64,000 nucleotides of DNA from Streptantibioticus_C sp963761325 (GCA_963761325.1 CAVXGZ010000002.1:434001-498000), one strand, 5' to 3'. Shown: positions 42,820 to 51,373, numbered from the stretch's first letter. The notes: a model not told the origin generated them from the letters alone. Numbers and translations: made by a program.

Positions 42820-45411
42820 ATGGACAAGCGGTACGAGGTGTACAGCCTCGCTGACCGGTACTTCTACGAGACGCCGGAGCGTCTGGCCGCGGCACCCGGC
42901 CAGAGCGCGCGGCGCTTCGAGGCCGCCCGGCGCGACGTACCCGCCGGCTGGCACGCCGAGCACAGCGGCGACTGGTACCACCTGGTCCCGCCGGCCGCCG
43001 ACGGCTCGCCGGCCGCGCAGCCGCAGCAGGGCTGGAAGATCCACGTCTCCGCCACCCTGGACAACGCCGACAAACTCGCCGACCAGGTGTGGGAGTACTG
43101 CGTAGCGCGCCGCATCCCGTTCAAGTTCGTGCCGGCGCCGCACCTGCTGCACCTGCGCAACAGCAAGTACGCCGGGCGGGACGGCAGCGGCAAGTTCGTC
43201 ACCGTCTACCCGGCGGACGACGAGCAACTGCACACCGTGCTGCGCGAGTTGGACGAGCGGCTGGCCGGCGCCGAGGGGCCGTACATCCTCACCGACCTGC
43301 GGTGGCGCGAAGGGCCGCTCTACGTGCGCTACGGCGCCTTCGCCCCGCGCTTCTGCGTCGGCGAACGCGGCACGCTGGTCCCCGCGATCGCCGACCCGGA
43401 CGGCACCCTGGTGCCCGACCCGCGCGACCCGGCGTTCCGCACCCCGTCCTGGGTCGCGCTGCCGGACTTCCTGCGGCCGCAGTTGGAGGCGCGCAACGCC
43501 ACCACGGTGGGCGACCTGCCCTACCGCATCGACAAGGCGCTGCACTTCTCCAACGGCGGCGGCGTCTACCAGGCCACCGACACCCGCGACGGGCGCAAGG
43601 TGGTGCTCAAGGAGGGCCGTCCGCACGCCGGGCTGGCCGCCGACGGCGCCGACGCGGTGACCCGGCTGGAGCGCGAGAAGGCCGCGCTGGAAAGCCTCGC
43701 CGGCCTCGGCGTGGCGCCGCGGGTGCGCGACTGGTTCGAACTCGGCGGACACCGCTTCCTGGTGATGGACTTCGTGGAGGGCACCGCCCTCAACTCCTTC
43801 TTCGCCCAGCGCCACCCCCTGCTGACCGCCGAGCCCGACCCGGCCGTCGTCGCCGAGTACACCGAGTGGGCGCTGCGCGTGCACGCCCTGGTGGAAGAGG
43901 CGATCGAGGCGGTGCACGGCAGGGGAGTGGTCTTCAACGACCTGCACATGTTCAACATCATCGTGAGCCCGGACGAGAAGTCGGTCACCCTGATCGACTT
44001 CGAGGCCGCCGCCGCGGTGCGGGAGGCCGGCCGTCAGGTGGTCGCCCACCCCGGCTTCCTGGCCCCACCCGACCGCACCGGGGCCGACGTGGACCGCTAC
44101 GCACTGGCCTGCCTGCGCCTGGCCCTGTTCATGCCGGTCACCACGCTGTTCGTGGTGGACCGCGACAAGGCGGCGCACCTGGCCGATGTGATAGCCCGTC
44201 AGTTCCCGGTGCCCCAGGACTTCCTCGACGAGGCGGTCCGCGAGATCACCCGGGGCGGCGAGAGCGCTCCGCCCTGCGGTACCCGGCGCGGCGCACCGCC
44301 CGCCGAGCCCGCCGACTGGCCCGCCTCCCGGGACGCGATGGTCCGCGCGATCCTCGCCTCCGCCACCCCGGACCGCGACGACCGGCTCTTCCCCGGCGAC
44401 ATCGCCCAGTTCGGCGACGACGGCGGCCTCGGCCTGGAGAGCGGCGCGGCCGGCGTGCTGCTGGCGCTCGCCCAGACCGGCGCCGAACGCTACGAGGAGG
44501 GCGAACGCTGGCTGCTGCGCCGCACCGCCCCGGTGCCGGCCGGCACCCCGTTCGGCCTCTACGACGGGCTGGCCGGCGTCGCCTACGCGCTCGACCGGCT
44601 CGGTCACACCCAGCGGGCCGCCGACCTGGCGTACCTGATCCTCAACGAGCGCTGGCAGCACCTGGGTTCGGACCTGCGCGGCGGCCTGGCCGGCATCGGC
44701 CTGGTGCTCGACCACCTCGCCCACGCCACCGGCGACCGGCAGTTGCGGGAGCGGGCCGACGAGGCGACCCGGCTGGTCGCCGCCCGGATCGCCGAGACCG
44801 CACGGCACGCCGCGCCCGAGGCCCGGCGCCGCGCCGGACTGCTGCGCGGCGCCACCGGAGCGGCCCTGCTCTTCCTGCGCCGCTACGAGAACTCGCGCAA
44901 CCCGGTCCTGCTCGACCTGGCCGCCACCGCGCTGCGGCTCGATCTGGCCGGCTGCGTGGTCCAGGACAACGGCGGGCTGGAGGTCGACGAGGGGTGGCGG
45001 ACCATGCCCTACCTCGGCGACGGCAGCGTGGGCATCGGCCTGGTGCTCGACGAGTTCCTGCGGCACCGGCCCGACGAGGAGTTCGAACGGCGCCGCCTCG
45101 ACATCCTGACCGCCGCGCGCTCCCGCTTCTACGCCCAACCCGGCCTGCTGCAGGGCCGCGCGGGCATGATCCTGCACCTCGGCCGCACCACCACGCCCGG
45201 CGACCACGCCGGCGACCTGGCCGTCCAGACCGACGCGCTCGGCTGGTACGCGATGACCTACCAGGGCGGACTCGCCTTCCCCGGTCACCAGATGATGCGG
45301 CTGTCCATGGACCTCGGCACCGGGACCGCGGGCGTCCTGCTCGCGCTCGGTTCCGTCCTCGGCGACCAGCCCGCCTGGTTGCCCTTCCTGCCGCCGATGC
45401 GGCCCCGATGA
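42820..45411 (+). CDS. Class III lanthipeptide synthetase LanKC
   Basis: The 863-residue enzyme has three parts: an N-terminal phosphoserine/threonine lyase region (about 1-215), a Ser/Thr kinase domain (about 235-500) with Lys264 in VVLKEGRPH, catalytic Asp374/Asn379 in FNDLHMFNIIV and Asp393 in LIDFEA, and a LanC-like cyclase region (about 520-863; GLYDGLAGVAYALDRLG, LLQGRAGMILHLG). The zinc Cys-Cys-His set of ordinary LanC is absent, as in RamC-type enzymes. It phosphorylates, eliminates and cyclises Ser/Cys in the small precursor encoded 61 bases downstream. The start has a strong ribosome binding site (ggaggggac). Confidence 0.93.
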   Translation: MDKRYEVYSLADRYFYETPERLAAAPGQSARRFEAARRDVPAGWHAEHSGDWYHLVPPAADGSPAAQPQQGWKIHVSATLDNADKLADQVWEYCVARRIPFKFVPAPHLLHLRNSKYAGRDGSGKFVTVYPADDEQLHTVLRELDERLAGAEGPYILTDLRWREGPLYVRYGAFAPRFCVGERGTLVPAIADPDGTLVPDPRDPAFRTPSWVALPDFLRPQLEARNATTVGDLPYRIDKALHFSNGGGVYQATDTRDGRKVVLKEGRPHAGLAADGADAVTRLEREKAALESLAGLGVAPRVRDWFELGGHRFLVMDFVEGTALNSFFAQRHPLLTAEPDPAVVAEYTEWALRVHALVEEAIEAVHGRGVVFNDLHMFNIIVSPDEKSVTLIDFEAAAAVREAGRQVVAHPGFLAPPDRTGADVDRYALACLRLALFMPVTTLFVVDRDKAAHLADVIARQFPVPQDFLDEAVREITRGGESAPPCGTRRGAPPAEPADWPASRDAMVRAILASATPDRDDRLFPGDIAQFGDDGGLGLESGAAGVLLALAQTGAERYEEGERWLLRRTAPVPAGTPFGLYDGLAGVAYALDRLGHTQRAADLAYLILNERWQHLGSDLRGGLAGIGLVLDHLAHATGDRQLRERADEATRLVAARIAETARHAAPEARRRAGLLRGATGAALLFLRRYENSRNPVLLDLAATALRLDLAGCVVQDNGGLEVDEGWRTMPYLGDGSVGIGLVLDEFLRHRPDEEFERRRLDILTAARSRFYAQPGLLQGRAGMILHLGRTTTPGDHAGDLAVQTDALGWYAMTYQGGLAFPGHQMMRLSMDLGTGTAGVLLALGSVLGDQPAWLPFLPPMRPR

Positions 45412-45472
45412 CAGGCTCCGCCCATGCGGAGCCGTAGTGAGCACCACCCCGTCCCCATAGAAAGGAACGACC

Positions 45473-45586
45473 ATGGCACTTCTCGACCTGCAGGACATGG
45501 AGCCGGAGCACAACGGCTGGGCCGAGACGAGCAGCCTGAGCCTGCTGTCGTGCATCAGCGCCGCCAGCGTGCTGCTCTGCCTGTGA
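45473..45586 (+). CDS. Class III lanthipeptide precursor (SapB/AmfS-like)
   Basis: A 37-codon gene starting at ATG 45473 after aaagga. The leader MALLDLQDMEPE has the L-x-D-L-Q motif recognised by class III synthetases. The core holds two copies of S-x2-S-x3-C: Ser20-Ser23-Cys27 and Ser29-Ser32-Cys36, the arrangement that forms labionin or lanthionine rings in SapB. The rings are separated by a single residue (Ile28; two residues in SapB), and the core is very hydrophobic. It sits between LanKC and a RamR-like regulator. A product acting as a morphogenetic surfactant is the natural inference. Confidence 0.92.
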   Translation: MALLDLQDMEPEHNGWAETSSLSLLSCISAASVLLCL

Positions 45587-45638
45587 CGCTGACGCGCTCG
45601 GCTCCCCGAGTCAGGGCGAGACCGGTCGTTTGACCAGG

Positions 45639-45677
45639 GCCCGGGCGGCCCTCCCCACCAGGGAGGACCGCCCGGGC
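45639..45677. terminator. Bidirectional terminator of the lanthipeptide locus
   Basis: Arms 45639-45655 and 45661-45677 form a 17-base stem with one mismatch and the loop CACCA. It lies 52 bases after the precursor gene and 10 bases beyond the stop of the convergent regulator gene, so it closes both transcripts. Confidence 0.8.
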
Positions 45678-45687
45678 TCACTCGTTG

Positions 45688-46326
45688 TCACAGCCAGCCG
45701 GCTCCGCGGGAGATGCGGATGGCGTCCACCCGGTTGCGCGCCCCGGTCTTGCGGTTGATGGTGGCCATGTAGTTGCGCACCGTGCCGTCGCTCAGATGCA
45801 GGCGGCTGGCGATCTCGCCGACCGAGGCCCCCTCGGCCGCGATGGACAGCACGCTGAACTCCCGCGGCGTCAGCGGCATCTCGGCAGCTTGCAGGAACCC
45901 GAACCCCAAGGTGGCGTCGACGAATCTCTCGCCGGCCGCCACCTGTCTTATCGCCCGTAGCAGCCCCTCCGCCGAGCCGTCCTTGTTGACGTAGCCGAGC
46001 GCCTTGGCCTGCGACGCGCGCCGCAGCAGCCCCGGTTTGGCGGCCGGCGCGAGCACCAGCAGATTCGCCAGCTGAGCCGCTGAGACCGCGGTGGCCGCGG
46101 TGGCCGCGGCGTGCGGGGCGACCGCCGGCCCGGCGTCCGCGGCGAGCGCCGTGGAGCCCGGACACTCCACGTCGACCACGCTCACGTGCGGGCGTAAAGC
46201 ACGGGCCGCCGAACCCGCGTCCCCCCAACTCGCCGTGGTCACCGAGATGTCGCTCTCGCGGCCGAGCAGCGCGGCCAGTGCGAGCCGCAGCAGGCGAGTG
46301 TCGTGCACGAGCAGAACCCTGATCAC
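45688..46326 (-). CDS. RamR-like response regulator (LuxR type)
   Basis: The 212-residue protein has a receiver-like domain and a C-terminal LuxR helix-turn-helix (LTPREFSVLSIAAEGASVGE, LHLSDGTVRNYMATINRKTG). GTG 46326 follows ggagggg. The presumed phospho-acceptor Asp52 (VVDVECPG) and the Lys in GYVNKDGS are present, but the acidic pair near the N-terminus is His-Asp (LLVHDT), so phosphorylation may be weak or absent, as reported for orphan regulators such as RamR. It should activate the lanthipeptide genes and has no sensor kinase nearby. It is convergent with the precursor gene. Confidence 0.85.
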   Translation of the reverse strand: MIRVLLVHDTRLLRLALAALLGRESDISVTTASWGDAGSAARALRPHVSVVDVECPGSTALAADAGPAVAPHAAATAATAVSAAQLANLLVLAPAAKPGLLRRASQAKALGYVNKDGSAEGLLRAIRQVAAGERFVDATLGFGFLQAAEMPLTPREFSVLSIAAEGASVGEIASRLHLSDGTVRNYMATINRKTGARNRVDAIRISRGAGWL

Positions 46327-46702
46327 CGAGTACCCCTCCTGGAACTTTCCCCCCGTTTCGGTCAGACGACCGAAACACACCATTAGTACCCGGCGGGAGG
46401 CCGGTCAGGGACCGTTATTCAAGACAGGAGGGAGCGCATGGAGCGCACGCAGTGCGTCCGAGCGCATACCGAGCGCCACCGCGCGCCTGTCCGCCCTTGC
46501 GGAATCGGCCGGCGGCTGCCGAAGCGGCGCGCGGCCGCTGCCTGCGCGGACCGTCCGCGCCGGACGCCCCGTCAGTCTGCCGTTCGTAAAGCTTCTGTCG
46601 GAAGCTTCCACAACTCCCGTCTACGCGCGTAAGTTCTGCGATGTCATGGTCACGCCAAGGCCATGAACGGCGCCTCCACCCCCCACGTTCCCGGAGACTG
46701 TC
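46327..46702. promoter_or_regulatory. Intergenic region between RamR-like and lysozyme genes
   Basis: This 376-base stretch holds the divergent promoters of the regulator and the lysozyme. An inverted repeat AAGCTTC-tgtcg-GAAGCTT lies at 46589-46607, with the 10-base palindrome GGAAGCTTCC at 46600-46609. TTCCAC (46606-46611) and TAAGTT (46630-46635) form a possible rightward promoter overlapping it. Short open frames here have no ribosome binding sites or recognisable sequence. I see no c-di-AMP riboswitch consensus, which occurs before some actinomycete wall-hydrolase genes. Confidence 0.4.
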
Positions 46703-47560
46703 ATGCCCGAAATCAGATCCTCCATCCGTCGCACGTTCATCACGGCGGCCGGCCTCATGCTTGCCGTGCTGTCGGCGGCCGTCGCCCTGCCCAACGCCGC
46801 GAGTGCCGCCACCCTCGCCACCGGCGACGCCCCCGCCAAGGCGAACCCGATCACCCACCCGCAGCTGGACTGGCTGGGCTCGACGGTCGCCAAGCACGAG
46901 GGCAAGAAGGACCAGCACATCGTCATCCCCAACGTCACCCAGACCCCGGGCATGGACGTCAGCGCCTACCAGGGCAGCGTCGACTGGGCGACCGCCTGGG
47001 CCAACGGCGCGAAGTTCGCCTACGTGAAGGCGACCGAGGCCACCACGTACACCAACCCGGACTTCGCCCAGCAGTACAACGGTTCCTACAACGTGGGCAT
47101 GATCCGCGGCGCGTACCACTTCGCCACCCCGGACACCTCCAGCGGTGCGGCGCAGGCGGACTACTTCGTCAACAACGGCGGCGGCTGGTCGGCCGACGGC
47201 AAGACCCTGCCGCCCATGCTGGACATCGAGTACAACCCCTACGGCGCCGAGTGCTACGGGCTCAGCCAGGCCGCCATGGTCAGCTGGATCAGCGACTTCA
47301 GCAACGAGGTCAACGCCAGGACCGGCCGCTACCCGACGATCTACACCACCACCGACTGGTGGACCACCTGCACCGGCAACAGCGGCTCCTTCGGCGGCAA
47401 CAACCCGCTGTTCATCGCCAACTACAACGGCACCCCGGACCCGCTGCCCGCCGGCTGGGGCTACCAGACCTTCTGGCAGTACGCCGACTCCGGCACCTTC
47501 CCCGGTGACCAGGACTACTTCAACGGCCCGCTGAGCGGCCTGCAGTCGCTCGCCGGCTGA
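46703..47560 (+). CDS. Secreted GH25 lysozyme
   Basis: The 285-residue protein has a signal peptide with twin-arginine-like basic start (RRTFITAAGLMLAVLSAAVA, cleavage near ASA-A at residue 36) and a GH25 muramidase domain from residue 80: GMDVSAYQGSVDWATA (Asp85), FAYVKATE, MLDIEYNPYG (Asp174, Glu176) and a late FIANYNGTP. It hydrolyses the MurNAc-GlcNAc bond of peptidoglycan outside the cell. No separate binding domain is present. A strong hairpin follows. It lies next to the lanthipeptide locus but on its own transcript. Confidence 0.93.
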   Translation: MPEIRSSIRRTFITAAGLMLAVLSAAVALPNAASAATLATGDAPAKANPITHPQLDWLGSTVAKHEGKKDQHIVIPNVTQTPGMDVSAYQGSVDWATAWANGAKFAYVKATEATTYTNPDFAQQYNGSYNVGMIRGAYHFATPDTSSGAAQADYFVNNGGGWSADGKTLPPMLDIEYNPYGAECYGLSQAAMVSWISDFSNEVNARTGRYPTIYTTTDWWTTCTGNSGSFGGNNPLFIANYNGTPDPLPAGWGYQTFWQYADSGTFPGDQDYFNGPLSGLQSLAG

Positions 47561-47578
47561 CCCCCCGCACCCGCGCCA

Positions 47579-47614
47579 GTCGCCCGCCCCGGACCCGGTC
47601 CGGCGGCGGGCGAC
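47579..47614 (+). terminator. Terminator after the lysozyme gene
   Basis: An outer 10-base stem (GTCGCCCGCC / GGCGGGCGAC) encloses an inner 6-base stem (CCGGAC / GTCCGG) with loop CCG and a single bulged C. It starts 18 bases after the stop codon. Confidence 0.75.
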
Positions 47615-47675
47615 CGGCGTTTCCGGGCCCCTGACGCCGCGTCAGCCGGACGGGGGCGGCGGCCGGTCGATTGTG

Positions 47676-47722
47676 AAGGTACGAACCTTTGGCTTGACAC
47701 TCCGCTCCCCGGGGGTGACTCT
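47676..47722 (+). promoter_or_regulatory. Candidate promoter of the GH92 gene
   Basis: TTGACA (47694-47699) is followed after 17 bases by GACTCT (47717-47722), a weak -10. Just upstream is the inverted repeat AAGGT-ACGA-ACCTT (47676-47689). The LacI-type palindrome lies about 50 bases downstream, in the transcribed leader. Confidence 0.45.
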
Positions 47723-47775
47723 ACGTCAGTGACCCCGCGCCGCTCCGCAACGGCAGCTCCGCAGCAGCGCGTTCG

Positions 47776-47787
47776 GACAACGTTGTC
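47776..47787. promoter_or_regulatory. LacI-type operator before the GH92 mannosidase gene
   Basis: GACAACGTTGTC is a perfect 12-base palindrome with a central CG, 62 bases before the start codon. This is the standard form of LacI-family operators in actinomycetes that control secreted glycoside hydrolases. No LacI gene adjoins; the nearest is rbsR. Confidence 0.65.
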
Positions 47788-47849
47788 ACGCTCCATCGGT
47801 ACCGCCGCTCGTCCCCCGATCAGTCCGGCCCCATGGAGGTAGGCCCACG

Positions 47850-50800
47850 ATGGCACGACTGAGATTGACCAGACCCCACGGACTCGGTCCGCTGGCCCTG
47901 TTGGCGTCCGCCGCGCTCGCCGTGGCGGGCTTCGGCGCGCCGGCCCTGGCGGCCGCCAGGCCGTCCCTGGTGACCTCGCCCGCTTCGCTCGTCAACCCGT
48001 TCATCGGCACCTCGCACGCCGCGGACGACTTCCCCGGCGCCGACGTCCCGTTCGGCATGGTGCAGTGGAGCCCGGACACCCCCTCGCGTCCGGACGGCGG
48101 CGGCTACGAGTACAACGACTCGTCCATCACCGGCTTCAGCCTCACCCACATCGCGGGGCCCGGCTGCGGCGCGGCCGGCGACATCCCCGTGCTGCCGACG
48201 GTGGGCGCGGTGAACACCGGCGCCACCGACGCGTTCTCGCACGGCAACGAGTCGGCCTCGCCCGGCTCCTACACCGTCTCGCTCAACAACGGCGTCAAGA
48301 CCGAGCTGACCGCGACCACCCGCAGCGGCATGGCCAGGTTCACCTTCCCCTCGACCAGCCAGGCCAACCTGATCTTCAAGCTGACCGACAGTCAGAACGG
48401 TGACTCCAACACGCAGTTCACCGAGGTCAGCAACACCGAGGTGAGCGGCCAGGTCACCAGCGGCAAGTTCTGCGGGGCGGGCAACTCCTACACCGTCTAC
48501 TTCGACATGGTCTTCGACCAGCCCTTCACCGCCAACGGCACCGCCGTCGCCAAGGGCGCGCACGCCGCGCCCGCGCCGCGCACCGGCGTCTCGAAGAACG
48601 CGGCCGAACGCCCCGACAAGCCGGTCCTGCACGGCGCCGCCCCGCGGGCCGCCGCCCACCACGCCGCCGTCACACCGGCCGCCGCCGCCTCCAACGGCTA
48701 CGTCACCTTCAACACCACGAGCAACCCGGTCGTCCAGGCCAAGGTCGGCATCTCCTACGTCTCGACGGCGAACGCGGTCGCCAACCGCACGGCGGAGAAC
48801 GCCGGCTGGGACTTCGACTCGACCCGCACGGCCGCCCAGAACACCTGGAACTCCACGCTCGGCAAGGTGCAGATCGCCGGCGGCACCAGCAGCCAGCAGA
48901 CGGTCTTCTACACCGCGCTCTACCACTCGCTGCTGCACCCCAACGTCATCAGCGACAGCAACGGCCAGTACTACGGCTTCGACGGCAAAACGCACACCGT
49001 CGACTCCGGGCACAGCGCCGTCTACGCCAACTACTCCGGCTGGGACATCTACCGCTCCCAGGCGCAGTTGGAGGCGCTGGTCGATCCGCAGGCGGCCTCC
49101 GACACCGCCCAGTCGATGGTCGACGACTACAGCCAGACCGGTCAGTTCCCCAAGTGGTCGGAGGACAACGGCGAGTCGTACGTGATGGTCGGCGACCCGG
49201 CCGACGAGATCATCGCGGACTACTACGCCTTCGGGGCCCGCGGCTTCGACACCGCCACCGCGCTGTCCGACATGGTCAAGGAGGCCACCGGTACCAACAA
49301 CAACCGCCCCGGCCTCAACTACCTCGAACAACTCGGCTGGCTGCCCAGCAACGGCAGTTACGGCTGCTGCAACTTCTACGGGCCGGCCTCCACCACCCTG
49401 GAGTACGACTCCGCCGACTTCGCCATCTCCTCGCTCGCCGGCGCGCTCGGCGACACCGCGGACCAGACCGCGATGGCCAACCGGGCCCAGGACTGGCACA
49501 ACCTCTACGACAGCGCCAGCGGGTTCATCCAGCCGCGGGACGCCTCCGGCGCCTGGACCTCCGGGTTCTCGCCGACCTCCGGTGACAACTTCGTCGAGGG
49601 CGACTCCTGGCAGTACACCCCGATGGTGCCCTTCAACCTGCACGGCCTGTCCACCGCGATGGGCGGCGACAGCGCCATGGACACCTTCCTCAACACCGAC
49701 CTGTCCTCGCTCACCGGCGCGAACGGCTACACCGACCTCGGCAACGAGCCCAGCCTCAACATCCCCTGGGAGTACGACTACATCGGCCACCCGTCGCAGA
49801 CCCAGGGCGTGGTGCGGCAGGTCCAGGACCAGATCTGGACCGACTCCCCCTCCGGCCTGGCCGGCAACGACGACCTCGGCGAGATGAGCTCCTGGTACGT
49901 GTGGTCGGCGCTCGGCATGTACCCCGAGACGCCCGGCACCTCCGACCTCGCCCTCGGCAGCCCGATGTTCACCCAGTCGGTCATCACCCTGCCGTCCGGC
50001 AACACCCTCACCGTCAACGGCACCAACGCCGCGGACAACGCGCCCTACGTGCAGTCGGCCACCTGGAACAGCTCGGCCTGGAACAACGCCTACGTCCCGA
50101 CCGGCGCGCTCTCCTCCGGCGGCACCCTGGGCTTCACCCTCGGCACCTCCGCCGACACCTCGTGGGCGTCCGGCGCCTCGGCCGCCCCGCCGTCCTACGC
50201 CGGATCGCCCGGCTACACCGACACCGGCGTCTCCGACGACAGCGCCTCCTCCGCCGCGAACTTCGACGGCGGCGGCTTCAGCTACTCCGCGCAGGCGCTC
50301 GCCGCGGCCGGCGTCTCCCCGGGCGGCAAGGTCACCGCCGGCGGCGTGTCGTTCACCTGGCCCGACACCGCATCCGGCACGCCCGACAACTACGAGGCCA
50401 ACGGCCAGACCGTCGCCGCCTCCGGCTCCGGCGCCATCTCCTTCCTCGGCGCCGCCAACAACGGCCCGTCCACCGGCACCGCGACCGTCCAGTACAGCGA
50501 CGGCTCCACCCAGAACGTGCAGATCACCTTCTCCGACTGGACGCTCGGCGGCGGCGCCGGCTCCCCGTCGGGCGGCAACACCGTCGCCGCGACGGCCGCC
50601 TACCGCAACCAGGCCGGCGCCTCGTCGGACACGGTCAAGACCTACCTGTTCGCCACCGCGCCCGTCGCGCTGGCCGCGGCCAAGACCGTCACCTCGGTGC
50701 GGCTGCCCTCCGACGCGAGCGCCGGCGGGCTGCACGTGTTCGCCATCGGGTTCGGCGGCACCCCGGCGGCCGGGCCCATCGTCTCGGGCGTGTCGTCCAC

Positions 50801-51152
50801 CCTGTGCGTCGACGACGCCGGCAGCGGCACCAGCGACGGCAACCCGATCCAGATCTACGGCTGCAACTCCAGCTCCGCCCAGTCCTGGTCGGTCGGCAGC
50901 GACGGCACCCTCCAGGTGCTCGGCGGCTGCCTCGACGTCACCTCCGGAGGCACCGCGGACGGCACCAAGGTCGAGTGGTACTCCTGCAACAGCACCGGCT
51001 CGCAGCAGTGGTCGCCGGGCTCGAACGGCTCCCTCGTCAACCCGCAGTCCGGCAAGTGCCTCGACGACCCGGACTCCTCCACCAGCGCCGGCACCCAGCT
51101 GCAGATCTACACCTGCAACGGCACCGACGCACAGCGCTGGACGCTCTCCTAG
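47850..51152 (+). CDS. Secreted GH92 alpha-mannosidase with ricin-type lectin domain
   Basis: The 1100-residue protein has a signal peptide (about 1-34) and a GH92 domain from about residue 44 to 790: SLVNPFIGTSHAADDFPGAD, PFGMVQWSPDTPSRPDGGGY, SGWDIYRSQAQLEALVDP, NYLEQLGWLPS and DDLGEMSSWYVWSALGMYPE, which are typical of this calcium-dependent exo-alpha-mannosidase family. Residues about 800-965 are a beta-sandwich linker region, and about 975-1100 a CBM13 ricin B-type lectin with three QxW repeats (QSW, QQW, QRW). It acts outside the cell on mannans or N-glycans. A LacI-type palindrome upstream suggests induction by mannose-containing sugars. Ribosome binding site ggagg. Confidence 0.93.
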   Translation: MARLRLTRPHGLGPLALLASAALAVAGFGAPALAAARPSLVTSPASLVNPFIGTSHAADDFPGADVPFGMVQWSPDTPSRPDGGGYEYNDSSITGFSLTHIAGPGCGAAGDIPVLPTVGAVNTGATDAFSHGNESASPGSYTVSLNNGVKTELTATTRSGMARFTFPSTSQANLIFKLTDSQNGDSNTQFTEVSNTEVSGQVTSGKFCGAGNSYTVYFDMVFDQPFTANGTAVAKGAHAAPAPRTGVSKNAAERPDKPVLHGAAPRAAAHHAAVTPAAAASNGYVTFNTTSNPVVQAKVGISYVSTANAVANRTAENAGWDFDSTRTAAQNTWNSTLGKVQIAGGTSSQQTVFYTALYHSLLHPNVISDSNGQYYGFDGKTHTVDSGHSAVYANYSGWDIYRSQAQLEALVDPQAASDTAQSMVDDYSQTGQFPKWSEDNGESYVMVGDPADEIIADYYAFGARGFDTATALSDMVKEATGTNNNRPGLNYLEQLGWLPSNGSYGCCNFYGPASTTLEYDSADFAISSLAGALGDTADQTAMANRAQDWHNLYDSASGFIQPRDASGAWTSGFSPTSGDNFVEGDSWQYTPMVPFNLHGLSTAMGGDSAMDTFLNTDLSSLTGANGYTDLGNEPSLNIPWEYDYIGHPSQTQGVVRQVQDQIWTDSPSGLAGNDDLGEMSSWYVWSALGMYPETPGTSDLALGSPMFTQSVITLPSGNTLTVNGTNAADNAPYVQSATWNSSAWNNAYVPTGALSSGGTLGFTLGTSADTSWASGASAAPPSYAGSPGYTDTGVSDDSASSAANFDGGGFSYSAQALAAAGVSPGGKVTAGGVSFTWPDTASGTPDNYEANGQTVAASGSGAISFLGAANNGPSTGTATVQYSDGSTQNVQITFSDWTLGGGAGSPSGGNTVAATAAYRNQAGASSDTVKTYLFATAPVALAAAKTVTSVRLPSDASAGGLHVFAIGFGGTPAAGPIVSGVSSTLCVDDAGSGTSDGNPIQIYGCNSSSAQSWSVGSDGTLQVLGGCLDVTSGGTADGTKVEWYSCNSTGSQQWSPGSNGSLVNPQSGKCLDDPDSSTSAGTQLQIYTCNGTDAQRWTLS

Positions 51153-51166
51153 AACGAACGACCGTC

Positions 51167-51201
51167 GGCCGGACGGTACCCGAGCGGGCAACCGTCCGGC
51201 C
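51167..51201 (+). terminator. Terminator after the GH92 gene
   Basis: GGCCGGACGGT and ACCGTCCGGCC form a perfect 11-base stem around a 13-base loop, 14 bases after the TAG stop codon. Confidence 0.72.
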
Positions 51202-51219
51202 GCGCGGGCGCCTGTCGGG

Positions 51220-51225
51220 TAGCCT
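51220..51225 (+). promoter_or_regulatory. Candidate -10 element before short ORF and PrmC-like gene
   Basis: TAGCCT lies 38 bases before the ATG of a 21-codon ORF and beyond the GH92 terminator. It is a plausible HrdB -10 hexamer; no clear -35 is seen. Confidence 0.35.
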
Positions 51226-51263
51226 GTGCGTTCCGGAGCGTACGACCGAGGAGGTGGAAACCC

Positions 51264-51329
51264 ATGACCGCGCTGGTCCACCGGGTGCTCACCTCCCGGG
51301 GCCGTACGGGTCACCGCCGGGACGGGTGA
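51264..51329 (+). CDS. Short ORF (possible leader peptide), 21 codons
   Basis: ATG 51264 follows one of the strongest ribosome binding sites in the window (gaggaggt, nine-base spacing). The ORF encodes MTALVHRVLTSRGRTGHRRD plus Gly, an arginine/histidine-rich peptide, and ends 44 bases before the PrmC-like gene. It may be a regulatory leader peptide, or the surviving 5' end of a gene whose remainder is lost. I recognise no homologue. Confidence 0.4.
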   Translation: MTALVHRVLTSRGRTGHRRDG

Positions 51330-51373
51330 TCGGGCGGCCGCCGGGAGCGCCCTCCGCCGTTCGAGAGGCTCTC

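Noticed and set aside
46405..46611. A 68-codon ORF between the RamR-like gene and the lysozyme
   Set aside because: No ribosome binding site, low-complexity Arg/Ala/Pro sequence and no family resemblance.
47820..51314. A 1164-codon leftward open frame
   Set aside because: It is antisense to the GH92 gene, Gly/Val/Arg-rich and without domains; the plus-strand product is clearly a glycoside hydrolase.
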